NCBI RefSeq assembly: GCF_033978795.1
Contig: NW_026906963.1
Span: 62,001 to 126,000 of the forward strand
DNA: 64,000 nucleotides
Direction of reading: 5' to 3'
Source: Nerophis ophidion
Taxonomy: Eukaryota > Chordata > Actinopteri > Syngnathiformes > Syngnathidae
Below, in pieces: positions 24,680-39,100 of this stretch; the stretch's first letter is position 1; each line of letters opens with the position of its first letter. The position numbers and the translations under genes were made by a program. The notes beneath the pieces are model-generated. The model had not been told where the DNA came from. It saw only the letters and a program-made list of their open reading frames with translations, and searched no databases.

Positions 24680-26260
24680 CTTTGGGAGTTTTACTCGGAA
24701 CATATGCTTTTTTAAATCTTGCAAATGCAAAAAGTAGTTTTTTACTCAATATGACTATAATAGTCTTAGAATCCTGAGATAATGCGAAAAAAGCAATAAA
24801 AATGTATTCAAACATAACTTCTAAACAACACATGCAAAATGGCTAATAATGCCCAGAGATAAGTTTTTTTGTTAGTTGTACTAGAAAAATTATCTTTTGT
24901 AAGGTTTGCAAAGACACAAATTAGTTTTTTTATTCAATATAACAGTGTAACTCTCATACTAAATATGAAAGGTTTATAATCATAACTCCAAAACAAATAT
25001 GAAATTTGTCTTAAAAAGCCTTTAATATTGAATTTATGTAAGTTTTACCAAAATCAGGTATTTTGGAAAGAATCACAAATACCAATATTAGATTTTACTG
25101 GCCTCATGTTGGTCACACTCAAAATGACAGTTTTTGAAACATAACTCCAAAAATACACATGCAAAATGTCTAATAATGCCTGAAGAAATGCATCTTCGAG
25201 AGTTTTCCTGAAAAAAAAAACATTTGGTAAGGTTTGCAAAAACAAAATTTGATTTGTTACTCAATTTGACAGTAATGTACTTAGAATCCTGAGATAATGC
25301 GAAAAAAACAAAATAAAGATGTATTCCAACATAATTCCTAATCCAAACGTGCAAAATGTCTAAAAATGCCTGTGATATTGAATACATGTGAGTTTTATTA
25401 GATACAGTTGTTTTTCAATGGTTTGCAAATACAAAAATGAGGATTTACTCAATATGACTGTATACTGTAACACTCAATATGACAGCTATTTAAACATAAC
25501 TCCTACACCACACATGAAAAATGGCTAATAATGCCTGAAATAATGCATTTTTGGGAGTTTTACTCGAAACATATGCTTTTTTAAATCTTGCAAATGCAAA
25601 AAGTAGTTTTTTACTCAATGTGACTATAATAGTCTTAGAATCCTGAGATAATGCGAAAAAAGCAATATAAATGTATTCAAACATAACTTCTAAACAACAC
25701 AAGCAAAATGGCTAATAATGCCCAGAGATATGTTTTTTTGTTAGTTCTACTAGAAAAATGATCTTTTGTAAGGTTTGCAAAGACACAAATTAGTTTTTTA
25801 TTCAATATAACACTGTAACTGTCATACTTAATATGAAAGGTTTATAATCATAACTCCAAACCCAAATATGAAATTTGTCTTAAAAAGCCTTTAATATTGA
25901 ATTCATGTAAGTTTTACCAAAATCAGGTATTTTGGAAAGAATCACAAATACAAATATTAGATTTTACTGGCCTCATGTTGGTCACACTCAAAATGAGAGT
26001 TTTTGAAACATAACTCCAAAAATACACATGCAAAATGTCTAATAATGCCTGAAGAAATGCATCTTCGAGAGTTTTCCTGAAAAAAAAAAACATTTGGTAA
26101 GGTTTGCAAAAACAAAATTAGATTTGTTACTCAATTTGACAGTAATGTACTTAGAATCCTGAGATAATGCGAAAAAAACAAAATAAAAATGTATTCCAAC
26201 ATAATTCCTAATCCAAACGTGCAAAATGTCTAAAAATGCCTGTGATATTGAATACATGTG
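24680..26260 (-). repeat. Recent two-unit duplication, pair 2, copy 1
   Basis: Near-identical to 26419-27999 at an offset of 1739 bp. Shared private variants include CTCGGAACATATG, GATAAGTTTTT, a one-base deletion (CCAAAACAAATATG) and ACACAAGCAAAATGG. Confidence 0.75.
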
Positions 26261-26418
26261 AGTTTTACTAGATACAGTTGTTTTTCAATGGTTTGCTAAT
26301 ACAAAAATGAGGTTTTACTCAATATGACTGTATACTGTAACACTCAATATGACAGCTATTTAAACATAACTCCTACACCACACATGAAAAATGGCTAATA
26401 ATGCCTGAAATAATGCAT

Positions 26419-27999
26419 TTTTGGGAGTTTTACTCGGAACATATGCTTTTTTAAATCTTGCAAATGCAAAAAGTAGTTTTTTACTCAATATGACTATAAT
26501 AGTCTTAGAATCCTGAGATAATGCGAAAAAAGCAATAAAAATGTATTCAAACATAACTTCTAAACAACACATGCAAAATGGCTAATAATGCCCAGAGATA
26601 AGTTTTTTTGTTAGTTGTACTAGAAAAATTATCTTTTGTAAGGTTTGCAAAGACACAAATTAGTTTTTTTATTCAATATAACAGTGTAACTCTCATACTA
26701 AATATGAAAGGTTTATAATCATAACTCCAAAACAAATATGAAATTTGTCTTAAAAAGCCTTTAATATTGAATTTATGTAAGTTTTACCAAAATCAGGTAT
26801 TTTGGAAAGAATCACAAATACCAATATTAGATTTTACTGGCCTCATGTTGGTCACACTCAAAATGACAGTTTTTGAAACATAACTCCAAAAATACACATG
26901 CAAAATGTCTAATAATGCCTGAAGAAATGCATCTTCGAGAGTTTTCCTGAAAAAAAAAACATTTGGTAAGGTTTGCAAAAACAAAATTTGATTTGTTACT
27001 CAATTTGACAGTAATGTACTTAGAATCCTGAGATAATGCGAAAAAAACAAAATAAAGATGTATTCCAACATAATTCCTAATCCAAACGTGCAAAATGTCT
27101 AAAAATGCCTGTGATATTGAATACATGTGAGTTTTATTAGATACAGTTGTTTTTCAATGGTTTGCAAATACAAAAATGAGGATTTACTCAATATGACTGT
27201 ATACTGTAACACTCAATATGACAGCTATTTAAACATAACTCCTACACCACACATGAAAAATGGCTAATAATGCCTGAAATAATGCATTTTTGGGAGTTTT
27301 ACTCGAAACATATGCTTTTTTAAATCTTGCAAATGCAAAAAGTAGTTTTTTACTCAATGTGACTATAATAGTCTTAGAATCCTGAGATAATGCGAAAAAA
27401 GCAATATAAATGTATTCAAACATAACTTCTAAACAACACAAGCAAAATGGCTAATAATGCCCAGAGATATGTTTTTTTGTTAGTTCTACTAGAAAAATGA
27501 TCTTTTGTAAGGTTTGCAAAGACACAAATTAGTTTTTTATTCAATATAACACTGTAACTGTCATACTTAATATGAAAGGTTTATAATCATAACTCCAAAC
27601 CCAAATATGAAATTTGTCTTAAAAAGCCTTTAATATTGAATTCATGTAAGTTTTACCAAAATCAGGTATTTTGGAAAGAATCACAAATACAAATATTAGA
27701 TTTTACTGGCCTCATGTTGGTCACACTCAAAATGAGAGTTTTTGAAACATAACTCCAAAAATACACATGCAAAATGTCTAATAATGCCTGAAGAAATGCA
27801 TCTTCGAGAGTTTTCCTGAAAAAAAAAACATTTGGTAAGGTTTGCAAAAACAAAATTAGATTTGTTACTCAATTTGACAGTAATGTACTTAGAATCCTGA
27901 GATAATGCGAAAAAAACAAAATAAAAATGTATTCCAACATAATTCCTAATCCAAACGTGCAAAATGTCTAAAAATGCCTGTGATATTGAATACATGTGA
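26419..27999 (-). repeat. Recent two-unit duplication, pair 2, copy 2
   Basis: Partner of 24680-26260. It diverges after about 28000 (GATAATGTTG in place of GATACAGTTG). Confidence 0.75.
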
Positions 28000-30062
28000 G
28001 TTTTATTAGATAATGTTGTTTTTCAATGGTTTGCAAATACAAAAATGAGGTTTTACTCAATATGACTGTATACTGTAACACTTAATATGACAGCTATTTA
28101 AACATAACTCCTACACCACACATGAAAAATGGCTAATAATGCCTAAAATAATGCATCTTTGGGAGTTTTAATCGAAACATATGCTTTTTTAAATCTTGCA
28201 AATGCAAAAAGTAGTTTTTTACTCAATACAACTATAATAGTCTTACAATCCTGAGATAATGCAAAAAAAGCAATAAAAATGTATTCAAACATAACTTCTA
28301 AACAACAGATGCAAAATGGCTAATAATGCCTACATATATGTTTTTTTGTTAGTTGTAGTAGAAAAATGATCGTTTGTAAGGTTTGCAAAGACACAAGTTA
28401 GTTTTTTTATTCAATATAACAGTTTAACTTTCATACTAAATATGAAAGGCTTATAATCATAACTCCAAAACCAAATATGAAATTTGTCTTACAAAGCCTT
28501 TAATATTGAATTCATGTAAGTTTTAGCAGAATCAGGTATTTTGGAAAGAATCACAAATACAAATATTAGATTTTACTGGCCTCATATTGGTCACACTCAA
28601 AATGACAGTTTTTGAAACATAACTCCAAAAATACACATGCAAAATGTCTAATAAGGCCTGAAGAAATGCATCTTCAAGAGTTTTCCTGAAAAAAAAACCA
28701 TTTGGTAAGGTTTGCAAAAACAAAATTTGATTTGTTACTCAATTTGACAGTAATGTACTTAGAATCCTGAGATAATGCGAAAAAAGCAATAAAAATGTAT
28801 TCCAACATAATTCCTAATCCAAACGTGCAACATGTTTAAAAATGCCTGTGATATTGAATAAATGTGAGTTTTACTAGATACAGTTGTTTTTCAATGGTTT
28901 GCAAATACAAAAATGAGGTTTTACTCAATATGACTGTATACTGTAACACTCAATATGACAGTTATTTAAACATAACTCCTACACCACACATTAAAAATGG
29001 CTAATAATGCCTGAAATAATGCATCTTTGGGAGTTTTGCTAGAAACATATGGTTTTTCAAATCTTGCAAATGCAAAAAGTAGTTTTTTTACTCAATATGA
29101 CTATAATAGTCTTAGAATCCTGAGATAATGCGAAAAAAGCAATAAAAATGTATTCAAACATAACTTCTAAAAAACACATGCAAAATGGCTAATAATGCCT
29201 AGAGATATGTTTTTTTGTTAGTTGTACTAGAAAAATGATCTTTTGTAAGTTTGGAAAGACACAAGTTAGTTGTTTTATTCAATATAACACTGTAAATGGC
29301 ATACTAAATATGAAAGGTTTAAAATCATAACTCCAAAACCAAATATGAAATTTGTCTTAAAAAGCCTTTAATATTGAATTTATGTAAGTTTTAGCAGAAT
29401 CAGCTATTTTGAAAAGAATCACAAATACAAATATTAGATTTTACTGGCCTCATATTGGTCACACTCAAAATGACAGTTTTTGAACCATAACTCCAAAAAT
29501 ACACATGCAAAATGTCTAATAGTGCCTGAAGAAATGCATCTTCGAGAGTTTTCCGGAAAAAAAAACATTTGGTAAGGTTTGCAGAAATAAAATTTGATTT
29601 GTTACTCAATTTGACAGTAATGTACTTAGAATCCTGAGATAATGCGAAAAAAGCAATAAAAATGTATTCCAACATAATTGCTAATCCAAACGTGCAAAAT
29701 GTCTAAAAATGCCTGTGATATTGAATACATGTGACTTTTACTAGATACAGTTGTTTTTCAATGGTTTGCAAATACAAAAATGAGGTTTTACTCAATATGA
29801 CTGTATACTGTAACACTCAATATGACAGTTATTTAAACATAACTCCTACACCACACATGAAAAATGGCTAATAATTCCTGAAATAATGCATCTTTGGGAG
29901 TTTTACTCGAAACACATGCTTTTTTAAATCTTGCAAATGCAAAAAGTAGTTTTTTACTCAATACGACTATAATAGTCTTACAATCCTGAGATAATGCAAA
30001 AAAAGCAATAAAAATGTATTCAAACATAACTTCTAAACAACAGATGCAAAATGGCTAATAAT

Positions 30063-31213
30063 GCCTACATATATGTTTTTTTGTTAGTTGTAGTAGAAAA
30101 ATGATCGTTTGTAAGGTTTGCAAAGACACAAGTTAGTTTTTTTTATTCAATATAACAGTGTAACTGTCATACTAAATATTAAAGGTTTATAATCATAACT
30201 CCAAAACCAAATATGAAATTTGTCTTAAAAAGCCTTTAATATTGAATTTATGTAAGTTTTAGCAGAATCAGGTATTTTGGAAAGGTTGACAAATACAAAT
30301 ATTAGATTTTACTGGCCTCATATCGGTCACACTCAAAATGACAGTTTTTGAAACATAACTCCAAAAATACACATGCAAAATGTCTAATAATGGCTTAAGA
30401 AATGCAACTTCGAGAGTTTTCCTGAAAAAAAAAAAAACATTTGGTAAGGTTTGCAAAAACAAAATTTGATTGGTTACTCAATTTGACAGTAATGTACTTA
30501 GAATCCTGAGATAATGCGAAAAAAGCAATAAAAATGTATTCCAACATAATTCCTAATCCAAACGTGCAAAATGTCTAAAAATGCCTGTGATATTGAATAC
30601 ATGTGAGTTTTACTAGATACAGTTGTTTTTCTATGGTTTGCAAATACAAAAATGAGGTTTTACTCAATATGACTGTACACTGTAACACTCAATATGACAG
30701 TTATTTAAACATAACTCCTACACCACACATGCAAAATGTCTAATAATGCCTGAAGAAATGCATCTTCGAGAGTTTTCCTTAAAAAAAAAAAACATTCGGT
30801 AAGGTTTGCAAAAACAAAATTTGATTTGGTACTCGATTTGACAGTAATGTACTTAGAACCCTGAGATAATGCGAAAAAAGCAATAAAAATGTATTCCAAC
30901 ATAATTCCTAATCCAAACGTGCAAAATGTCTAAAATTGCCTGTGATATTGAATACATGTGAGTTTTACTAGATACAGTTGTTTTTCTATGGTTTGCAAAT
31001 ACAAAAATGAGGTTTTACTAAATATGACTGTAATAATGCATCTTTGGGAGTTTTACTCGAAACGATTGTTTTTTTAAATCTTTGCAATGCAAAAAATTGT
31101 TGTTCTACTCAATATGACTATAATGTTCTTAGAATCCTAAGATAATGCAAAAAAGCAATAAAAATGTTTCCAAACATAACTTCTATAAAACACTTGCAAA
31201 ATGGCTAATAATG
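30063..31213 (-). repeat. Expanded satellite unit (about 1150 bp)
   Basis: After S2 the sequence jumps, inside the shared ACACATG-AAAATG box near 30727, into the S4/S3 boundary. It then repeats S3 and part of S2 before a truncated S1. The gain is about 282 bp. The exchange is between two short-class monomers (S2 and S4). Confidence 0.75.
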
Positions 31214-32856
31214 CCTAGAGACATGTATTTTCGTTAGTTGTACTAGAAAAATGATCTTTTGTGAGGTTCACAAAGACACAAGTTAGTTTTTGTATTCAAT
31301 ATAACAGTGTAACTGTCATACTAAATATGAAAGGTTTATAATCTTAACTCCAAAACCATATAAGAAATTTCTCTAAAAAAAGTCTGTAATATTGAATTTA
31401 TGTGAGTTTTAGAAGAATCAGTCATTTTGGAAAAGTTCACAAATACAAAAATTAGGTTTTACTGGCCTCATATTGATCACACTCAAAATGACAATTTTGA
31501 AACATAACTCCAAAAATATGCATGCAAAATATCTAATAATGCCTGAAGAAATGTATCTTTGAGAGTTTTCCTGAAAAAAACAAAAACATTTGGTAAGGTT
31601 TGAATAAACAAAAAGTATTTTTTTTTACTAAATTTGACAGTAAATTACTTAGAATCCTGAGATAATACGAAAAAAAGCAATAAAAATGTATTCCAACATA
31701 ATTCCCAATCCAAACGTGCAAAATGTCTAAAAATGCCTGTGATATTCAATAAATGTGAGTTGTACTAGATACACTTGTTTTTCTATGGTTTGAAAGTACA
31801 AAATTTAGGTTTTACTCAATATGAATGTGTACTGTAACACTAAATATGACAGTTATTTAAACATAATTCCTAGACCACACTTGAAAAATGACTAATAATG
31901 CCTGAAATAATGCATGTTTGTGAGTATTACTCGAAACATGTGCTTTTTTAAATGTTGCAAATGCAAAATGTATTTTTTTACTCAATATGACGATAATGTT
32001 CTTTGAATTCTGAGATAATGCGAAAAAAAGCAATAAAATTGTATTCAAACATTTTTTCCAAAAAACACATGCAAAATTGCTAATAATGACTAGAGATATG
32101 AATTTTCGTTAGTTGTACTAGAAAAATTATCTTTTGTAAGGTTAACAAAGACACAAGTTAGTTTTTTTTATTCAATATAACAGTATAACTGTCATACTAA
32201 ATATGAAAGGTTTAAAATCATCACTCCAAAACCAAACATTAAATCTTCCTAAAAAAAGCCTGTAATATTGAATTTATGTGAGTTTTAGCAGAATCAGGTA
32301 TTTTGGAAAGGTTCACACATACAAAAATTGGGTTTTACCGGCCTCATATTGGTCACACTCATAATGACAATTTTGAAACATAACTCCAAAAGTAGAAATG
32401 CAAAATGTCTAATAATGCCTGAAGAAATGTATCTTTGAGAGTTTTCCTGAAAAAAAATATTTGGTAAGGTTTGCAAAAAAAAAAAGTATTTTTTTTTCTA
32501 AATTTGACAGTAATGTACTTAGAGTCCTGAGATAATGCGAAAAAAGCAATAGAAATGTATTCCAACATAATTCCTAATCCAAACGGGCAAAATGTCTAAA
32601 AATGCCTGTGGTAATGAAAAATGTGAGGTTTTTTTTTTTTATAGTTTGCAAATACAAAAATGAGATTTTACTCAATATGACTGTATACTGTAACACTCAA
32701 TATGACAGTTTTTTAAACATAACACATGAAACCACACATGAAAAATGGCTAATAATGCCTGAAATAATGCATCTTTGGGAGTTTTACTCGAAACATAGGC
32801 TTTTTTAAATCTTGCAAATGCAAAAAGTAGTTTTTTACTCAATATGACTATAATGT

Positions 32857-33133
32857 CAGGGAGGGCGTGGCGCGGTGGGAGAGTGGCCTTGCGCAACCCG
32901 AGGGTCCCTAGTTCAAATCCCACCTTGTACGAACCTCGTCACGTCCGTTGTGTCCTGAGCAAGACACTTCACCCTTGCTCCTGATGGGTGCTGGTTAGCG
33001 CCTTGCATGGCAGCTCCCTCCATCAGAGTGTGAATGTGTGTGTGAATGGGTAAATGTGGAAGTAATGTCAAAGCGCTTTGAGTACCTTGAAGGTAGAAAA
33101 GCGCTATACAAGAACAACCCATTTATATTTATT
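32857..33133 (+). mobile_element. tRNA-derived SINE with L2-type 3' end
   Basis: A 277-bp insertion. Its head is tRNA-like with an A-box-like TGGCGCGGTGGG (32868-32879) and a B box GTTCAAATCCC (32911-32921). Its 3' part has the AAGCGCTTTGAGTACC ... AAAAGCGCT stem-loop typical of fish L2-clade LINE tails, followed by an ATTTATATTT tail. TAATGT (32851-32856) is repeated at 33134-33139. The head and tail types are known for fish SINEs; the exact family was not determined. Confidence 0.85.
32868..32921 (+). promoter_or_regulatory. Internal RNA polymerase III promoter (A and B boxes) of the SINE
   Basis: The A-box-like TGGCGCGGTGGG and the B box GTTCAAATCCC are separated as in tRNA-derived SINEs. 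The B box differs from GGTTCGANTCC at two positions, so activity is uncertain. Confidence 0.6.
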
Positions 33134-36100
33134 TAATGTTCTTAGAATCCTGAGATAATGCGAAAAAAGCAATAAAATTGTATTCCAACATAATTCCTAA
33201 TCCAAACGTGCAAAATGTCTAAAAATGCCCGTGATATTGAATAAATGTGAGTTTTACTAGATACAGTTGTTTTTCAATGGTTTGCAAATAAAAAAAATGA
33301 GGTTTTACTCAATATGACTGTATACTGTAACTCTCAATATGACAGTTTTTTAAACATAACTCCTACACCACACATGAAAAATAGCTAATAATGCCTGAAA
33401 TAATGCATCTTTGGGGGTTTTACTCGAAGCATATGCTTTTTTAAATCTTGCAAATGCAAAAAGTTGTTTTTTACTCAATATGTCTATAGTAGTCTTACAA
33501 TCCTGAGATAATGCGAAAAATGCAATACAATTGTATTCAAACATGACTTCTAAACAACACATGAAAAATGACTGATATTGCCGAGAGATATGTATTTTTG
33601 TTAGTTGTACTAGAAAAATGATCTTTTGTAAGGTTTGCAAATACACAAGTTAGTTTTTTTATTCAATATAACAGTGTAACTGTCATAATAAATATGAAAG
33701 GTTTATAATCATAACTCCAAAACCAAATATGAAATTTGTCTTACAAAGCCTTTAATATTGAATTTATGTAAGTTTTAGCAGAATCAGGTATTTTGGAAAG
33801 AATCACTATTACAAATATTAGATTTTACTGGCCTCATATTGGTCACAGTCAAAATGACAGTTTTTGAAACATAACTCCAAAAATACACATGCAAAATGTC
33901 TAATAATGCCTGAAGAAATGCATCTTTGAGAGGTTTCCTGAAAAAAAAAAAAACATTTGGTAAGGTTTGCAAAAAAAATTTAATTTGTTACTCAATTTGA
34001 CAGTAATGTACTTAGAATCCTCAGATAATGCGAAAAAAGCAAAATAAATGTATTCCAAAATAATTCCTAATCCAAACGTGCAAAATGTCTAAAAATGCCT
34101 GCGATATTGAATACATGTGAGTTTTACTAGATACAGTTGTTTTTCTATGGTTTGCAAATACAAAAATGAGGTTTTACTCAATATGACTGTACACTGTAAC
34201 ACTCAATATGACAGTTATTTAAACATAACTCCTACACCACACATGAAAAATGGCTAATAATTCCTGAAATAATGCATCTCTGGGAGTTTTACTCGAAACA
34301 TATGCTTTTTTAAATCTTGCAAATGCAAAAAGTAGTTTTTTACTCAATATGACTATAATAGTCTTAGAATCCTGAGATAATGCAAAAAAAGCAATAGAAA
34401 TGTATTCAAACATAACTTCTAAACAACACATGCAAAATGGCTAATAATGCCTAGAGATATGTTTTTTTGTTAGTTGTACTAGAAAAATGATCTTTTGTAA
34501 GGTTTGCAAAGACACAAGTTAGTTTTTATAACAGTGTAACTGTTATACTAAATATGAAAGGTTTATAATCATAACTCCAAAACCAAATATGAAATTTGTC
34601 TTAAAAAGCCTTTAATATTGAATTTATGTAAGTTTTACAAGAATCAGGTATTTTGGAAAGGTTGACAAATACAAATATTAGATTTTACTGGCCTCATGTG
34701 GGTCACACTCAAAATGACAGTTTTTGAAACATAACTCCAAAAATACACGTGCAAAATGTCTAATAATGCCTGAAGAAATGCATCTTCGAGAGTTTTCTTG
34801 AAAAAAAAAAACATTTGGTAAGGTTTGCAATAACAAAATTTGATTTGTTACTCAATTTGACAGTAATATACTTAGAATCCTGCGATACTGCGAAAAAAGC
34901 AATAAAAATGTATTCCAACATAATTCCTAATCCAAACGTGCAAAATGTCTAAAAATGCCTGTGATATTGAATACATGTGAGTTTTACTAAATACCGTTGT
35001 TTTTCAATGGTTTGCAAATACAAAAATGAGGTTTTACGCAATATGACTGTATACTGTAACACTCAATATGACAGTTATTTAAACATAACTCCTACACCAC
35101 ACATGAAAAATGGCTAATAATGCCTGAAATAATGCATCTTTGGGAGTTTTACTCGAAACATATGCTTTTTTAAATCTTGCAAATGCAAAAAGTAGTTTTT
35201 TACTCAATATGACTATAATAGTCTTAGAATCCTGAGATAATGCGAAAAAAGCAATAAAAATGTATTCAAACATAACTTCTAAACAACACATGCAAAATGG
35301 CTAATAATGCCCAGAGATATGTTTTTTTGTTAGTTGTACTAGAAAAATTATCTTTTGTAACGTTTGCAAAGACACAAATTAGTTTTTTTATTCAATATAA
35401 CAGTGTAACTCTCATACTAAATATGAAAGGTTTATAATCATAACTCCAAAACCAAATATGAAATTTGTCTTAAAAAGCCTTTAATATTGAATTTATGTAA
35501 GTTTTACCAAAATCAGGTATTTTGGAAAGAATCACAAATACAAATATTAGATTTTACTGGCCTCATGTTGGTCACACTCAAAATGACAGTTTTTGAAACA
35601 TAACTCCAAAAATACACATGCAAAATGTCTAATAATGCCTGAAGAAATGCATCTTCGAGAGTTTTCCTGAAAAAAAAAACATTTGGTAAGGTTTGTAAAA
35701 ACAAAATTTGATTTGTTACTCAATTTGACAGTAATGTACTTAGAATCCTGAGATAATGCGAAAAAAACAAAATAAAGATGTATTCCAAGATAATTCCTAA
35801 TCCAAACGTGCAAAATGTCTAAAAATGCCTGTGATATTGAATACATGTGAGTTTTATTAGATACAGTTTTTTTTCAATGGTTTGCAAATACAAAAATGAG
35901 GATTTACTCAATATGACTGTATACTGTAACACTCAATATGACAGCTATTTAAACATAACTCCTACACCACACATGAAAAATGGCTAATAATGCCTGAAAT
36001 CATGCATCTTTGGGAGTTTTACTCGAAACATATGCTTTTTTAAATCTTGCAAATGCAAAAAGTAGTTTTTTACTCAATGTGACTATAATAGTCTTAGAAT

Positions 36101-39100
36101 CCTGAGATAATGCGAAAAAAGCAATATAAATGTATTCAAACATAACTTCTAAACAACACAAGCAAAATGGCTAATAATGCCCAGAGATATGTTTTTTTGT
36201 TAGTTTTACTAGAAAAATGATCTTTTGTAAGGTTTGCAAAGACACAAATTAGTTTTTTATTCAAAATAACACTGTAACTGTCATACTAAATATGAAAGGT
36301 TTATAATCATAACTCCAAAACCAAATATGAAATTTGTCTTAAAAAGCCTTTAATATTGAATTCATGTACGTTTTACCAAAATCAGGTATTTTGGAAAGAA
36401 TCACAAATACAAATATTAGATTTTACTGGCCTCATGTTGGTCACACTCAAAATGAGAGTTTTTGAAACATAACTCCAAAAATACACATGCAAAATGTCTA
36501 ATAATGCCTGAAGAAATGCATCTTCGAGAGTTTTCCTGAAAAAAAAACATTTGGTAAGGTTTGCAAAAACAAAATTTGATTCGTTACTCAATTTGACAGT
36601 AATGTACTTAGAATCCTGAGATAATGCGAAAAAAACAAAATAAAAATGTATTCCAACATAATTCCTAATCCAAACGTGCAAAATGTCTAAAAATGCCTGT
36701 GATATTGAATACATGTGAGTTTTATTAGATACAGTTGTTTTTCAATGGTTTGCAAATACAAAAATGAGGTTTTACTCAATATGACTGTATACTGTAACAC
36801 TCAATATGACAGCTATTTAAACATAACTCCTACACCACACATGAAAAATGACTAATAATGCCTAAAATAATCCATCTTTGGGAGTTTTAATCGAAACATA
36901 TGCTTTTTTAAATCTTGCAAATGCAAAAAGTAGTTTTTTACTCAATACGACTATAATAGTCTTACAATCCTGAGATAATGCAAAAAAAGCAATAAAAATG
37001 TATTCAAACATAACTTCTAAACAACACATGCAAAATGGCTAATAATGCCCAGAGATATGTTTTTTTGTTAGTTGTACTAGAAAAATGATCTTTTGTAAGG
37101 TTTGCAAAGACACAAATTAGTTTTTTTATTCAATATAACAGTGTAACTGTCATACTAAATATGAAAGGTTTATAATCATAACTCCAAAACCAAATATGAA
37201 ATTTGTCTTAAAAAGCCTTTAATATTGAATTTATGTAAGTTTTAGCAGAATCAGGTATTTTGGAAAGAATCACAAATACAAATATTAGATTTTACTGGCC
37301 TCATATTGGTCACACTCAAAATGACAGTTTTTGAAACATAACTCCAAAAATACACATGCAAAATGTCTAATAATGCCTGAAGAAATGCATCTTCGAGAGT
37401 TTTCCTGAAAAAAAAAACATTTGGTAAGGTTTGCAAAAACAAAATTTGATTTGTTACTCAATTTGACAGTAATGTACTTAGAATCCTGAGATAATCCGAA
37501 AAAAGCAATAAAAATGTATTCCAACATAATTCCTAATCCAAACGTGCAAAATGTCTAAAAATGCCTGTGATATTGAATACATGTGAGTTTTACTAGATAC
37601 AGTTGTTTTTCAATGGTTTGCAAATACAAAAATGAGGTTTTAATCAATATGACTGTATACTGTAACACTCAATATGACAGCTATTTAAACATAACTCCTA
37701 CACCACACATGAAAAATGGCTAATAATGCCTGAAATAATAAATCTTTGGGAGTTTTACTCGAAACATATGCTTTTTTAAATCTTGCAAATGCAAAAAGTA
37801 GTTTTTTACTCAATATGACTATAATAGTCTTAGAATCCTGAGATAATGCGAAAAAAGCAATAAAAATGTATTCAAACATAACTTCTAAACAACACATGCA
37901 AAATGGCTAATAATGCCCAGAGATATGTTTTTTTGTTAATTGTACTAGAAAAATTATCTTTTGTAAGGTTTGCAAAGACACAAATTAGTTTTTTTATTCA
38001 ATATAACAGTGTTACTCTCATACTAAATATGAAAGGTTTATAATCATAACTCCAAAACCAAATATGAAATTTGTCTTTAAAAGCCTTTAATATTGAATTT
38101 ATGTAAGTTTTACCAAAATCAGGTATTTTGGAAAGAATCACAAATACAAATATTAGATTTTACTGGCCTCATGTTGGTCACACTCAAAATGACAGTTTTT
38201 GAAACATAACTCCAAAAATACACATGCAAAATGTCTAATAATGCCTGAAGAAATGCATCTTGGAGAGTTTTCCTGAAAAAAAAACATTTGGTAAGGTTTG
38301 CAAAAACAAAATTTGATTTGTTACTCAATTTGACAGTAATGTACTTAGAATCCTGAGATAATGCGAAAAAAACAAAATAAAGATGTATTCCAACATAATT
38401 CCTAATCCAAACGTGCAAAATGTCTAAAAATGCCTGTGATATTGAATACATGTGAGTTTTACTAGATACCGTTGTTTTTCAATGGTTTGCAAATACAAAA
38501 AAGAGGTTTTACTCAATATGACTGTATACTGTAACACTCAATATGACAGTTATTTAAACATAACTCCTACACCACACATGAAAAATGGCTAATAATGCCT
38601 GAAATAATGCATCTTTGGGAGTTTTACTCGAAACATATGCTTTTTTAAATCTTGCAAATGCAAAAAGTAGTTTTTTACTCAATATGACTATAATAGTCTT
38701 AGAATCCTGAGATAATGCGAAAAAAGCAATATAAATGTATTCAAACATAACTTCTAAACAACACAAGCAAAATGGCTAATAATGCCCAGAGATATGTTTT
38801 TTTGTTAGTTTTACTAGAAAAATGATCTTTTGTAAGGTTTGCAAAGACACAAATTAGTTTTTTATTCAAAATAACACTGTAACTGTCATACTAAATATGA
38901 AAGGTTTATAATCATAACTCCAAAACCAAATATGAAATTTGTCTTAAAAAGCCTTTAATATTGAATTCATGTACGTTTTACCAAAATAAGGTATTTTGGA
39001 AAGAATCACAAATACAAATATTAGATTTTACTGGCCTCATGTTGGTCACACTCAAAATGAGAGTTTTTGAAACATAACTCCAAAAATACACATGCAAAAT

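Larger units (their letters stand above)
18031..32856 (-). repeat. Main satellite array, segment 2 (about 17 units)
   Basis: Continues the five-monomer units in phase from the RTE insertion to the SINE insertion. Up to about 30 kb the units are highly similar. From about 31.0 kb they carry many more substitutions and indels. One irregular unit lies at 30063-31213. There is no coding sequence: repeated open frames of 63-110 codons arise because neighbouring units are nearly identical. Confidence 0.95.
32088..33580 (-). repeat. Heptameric satellite unit carrying the SINE
   Basis: Without the 283 bp of SINE and target duplication this unit is about 1209 bp, or 868 plus 341, which is two extra monomers. 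S1 switches into S3 within their shared ATAATGCGAAAAAAGCAATA segment (about 33160-33185), so that S2 and S1 are repeated. Confidence 0.75.

Noticed and set aside
32857..32935. A functional tRNA gene
   Set aside because: The A and B boxes belong to a SINE head: a SINE body and L2-type tail follow, and target duplications flank the whole.
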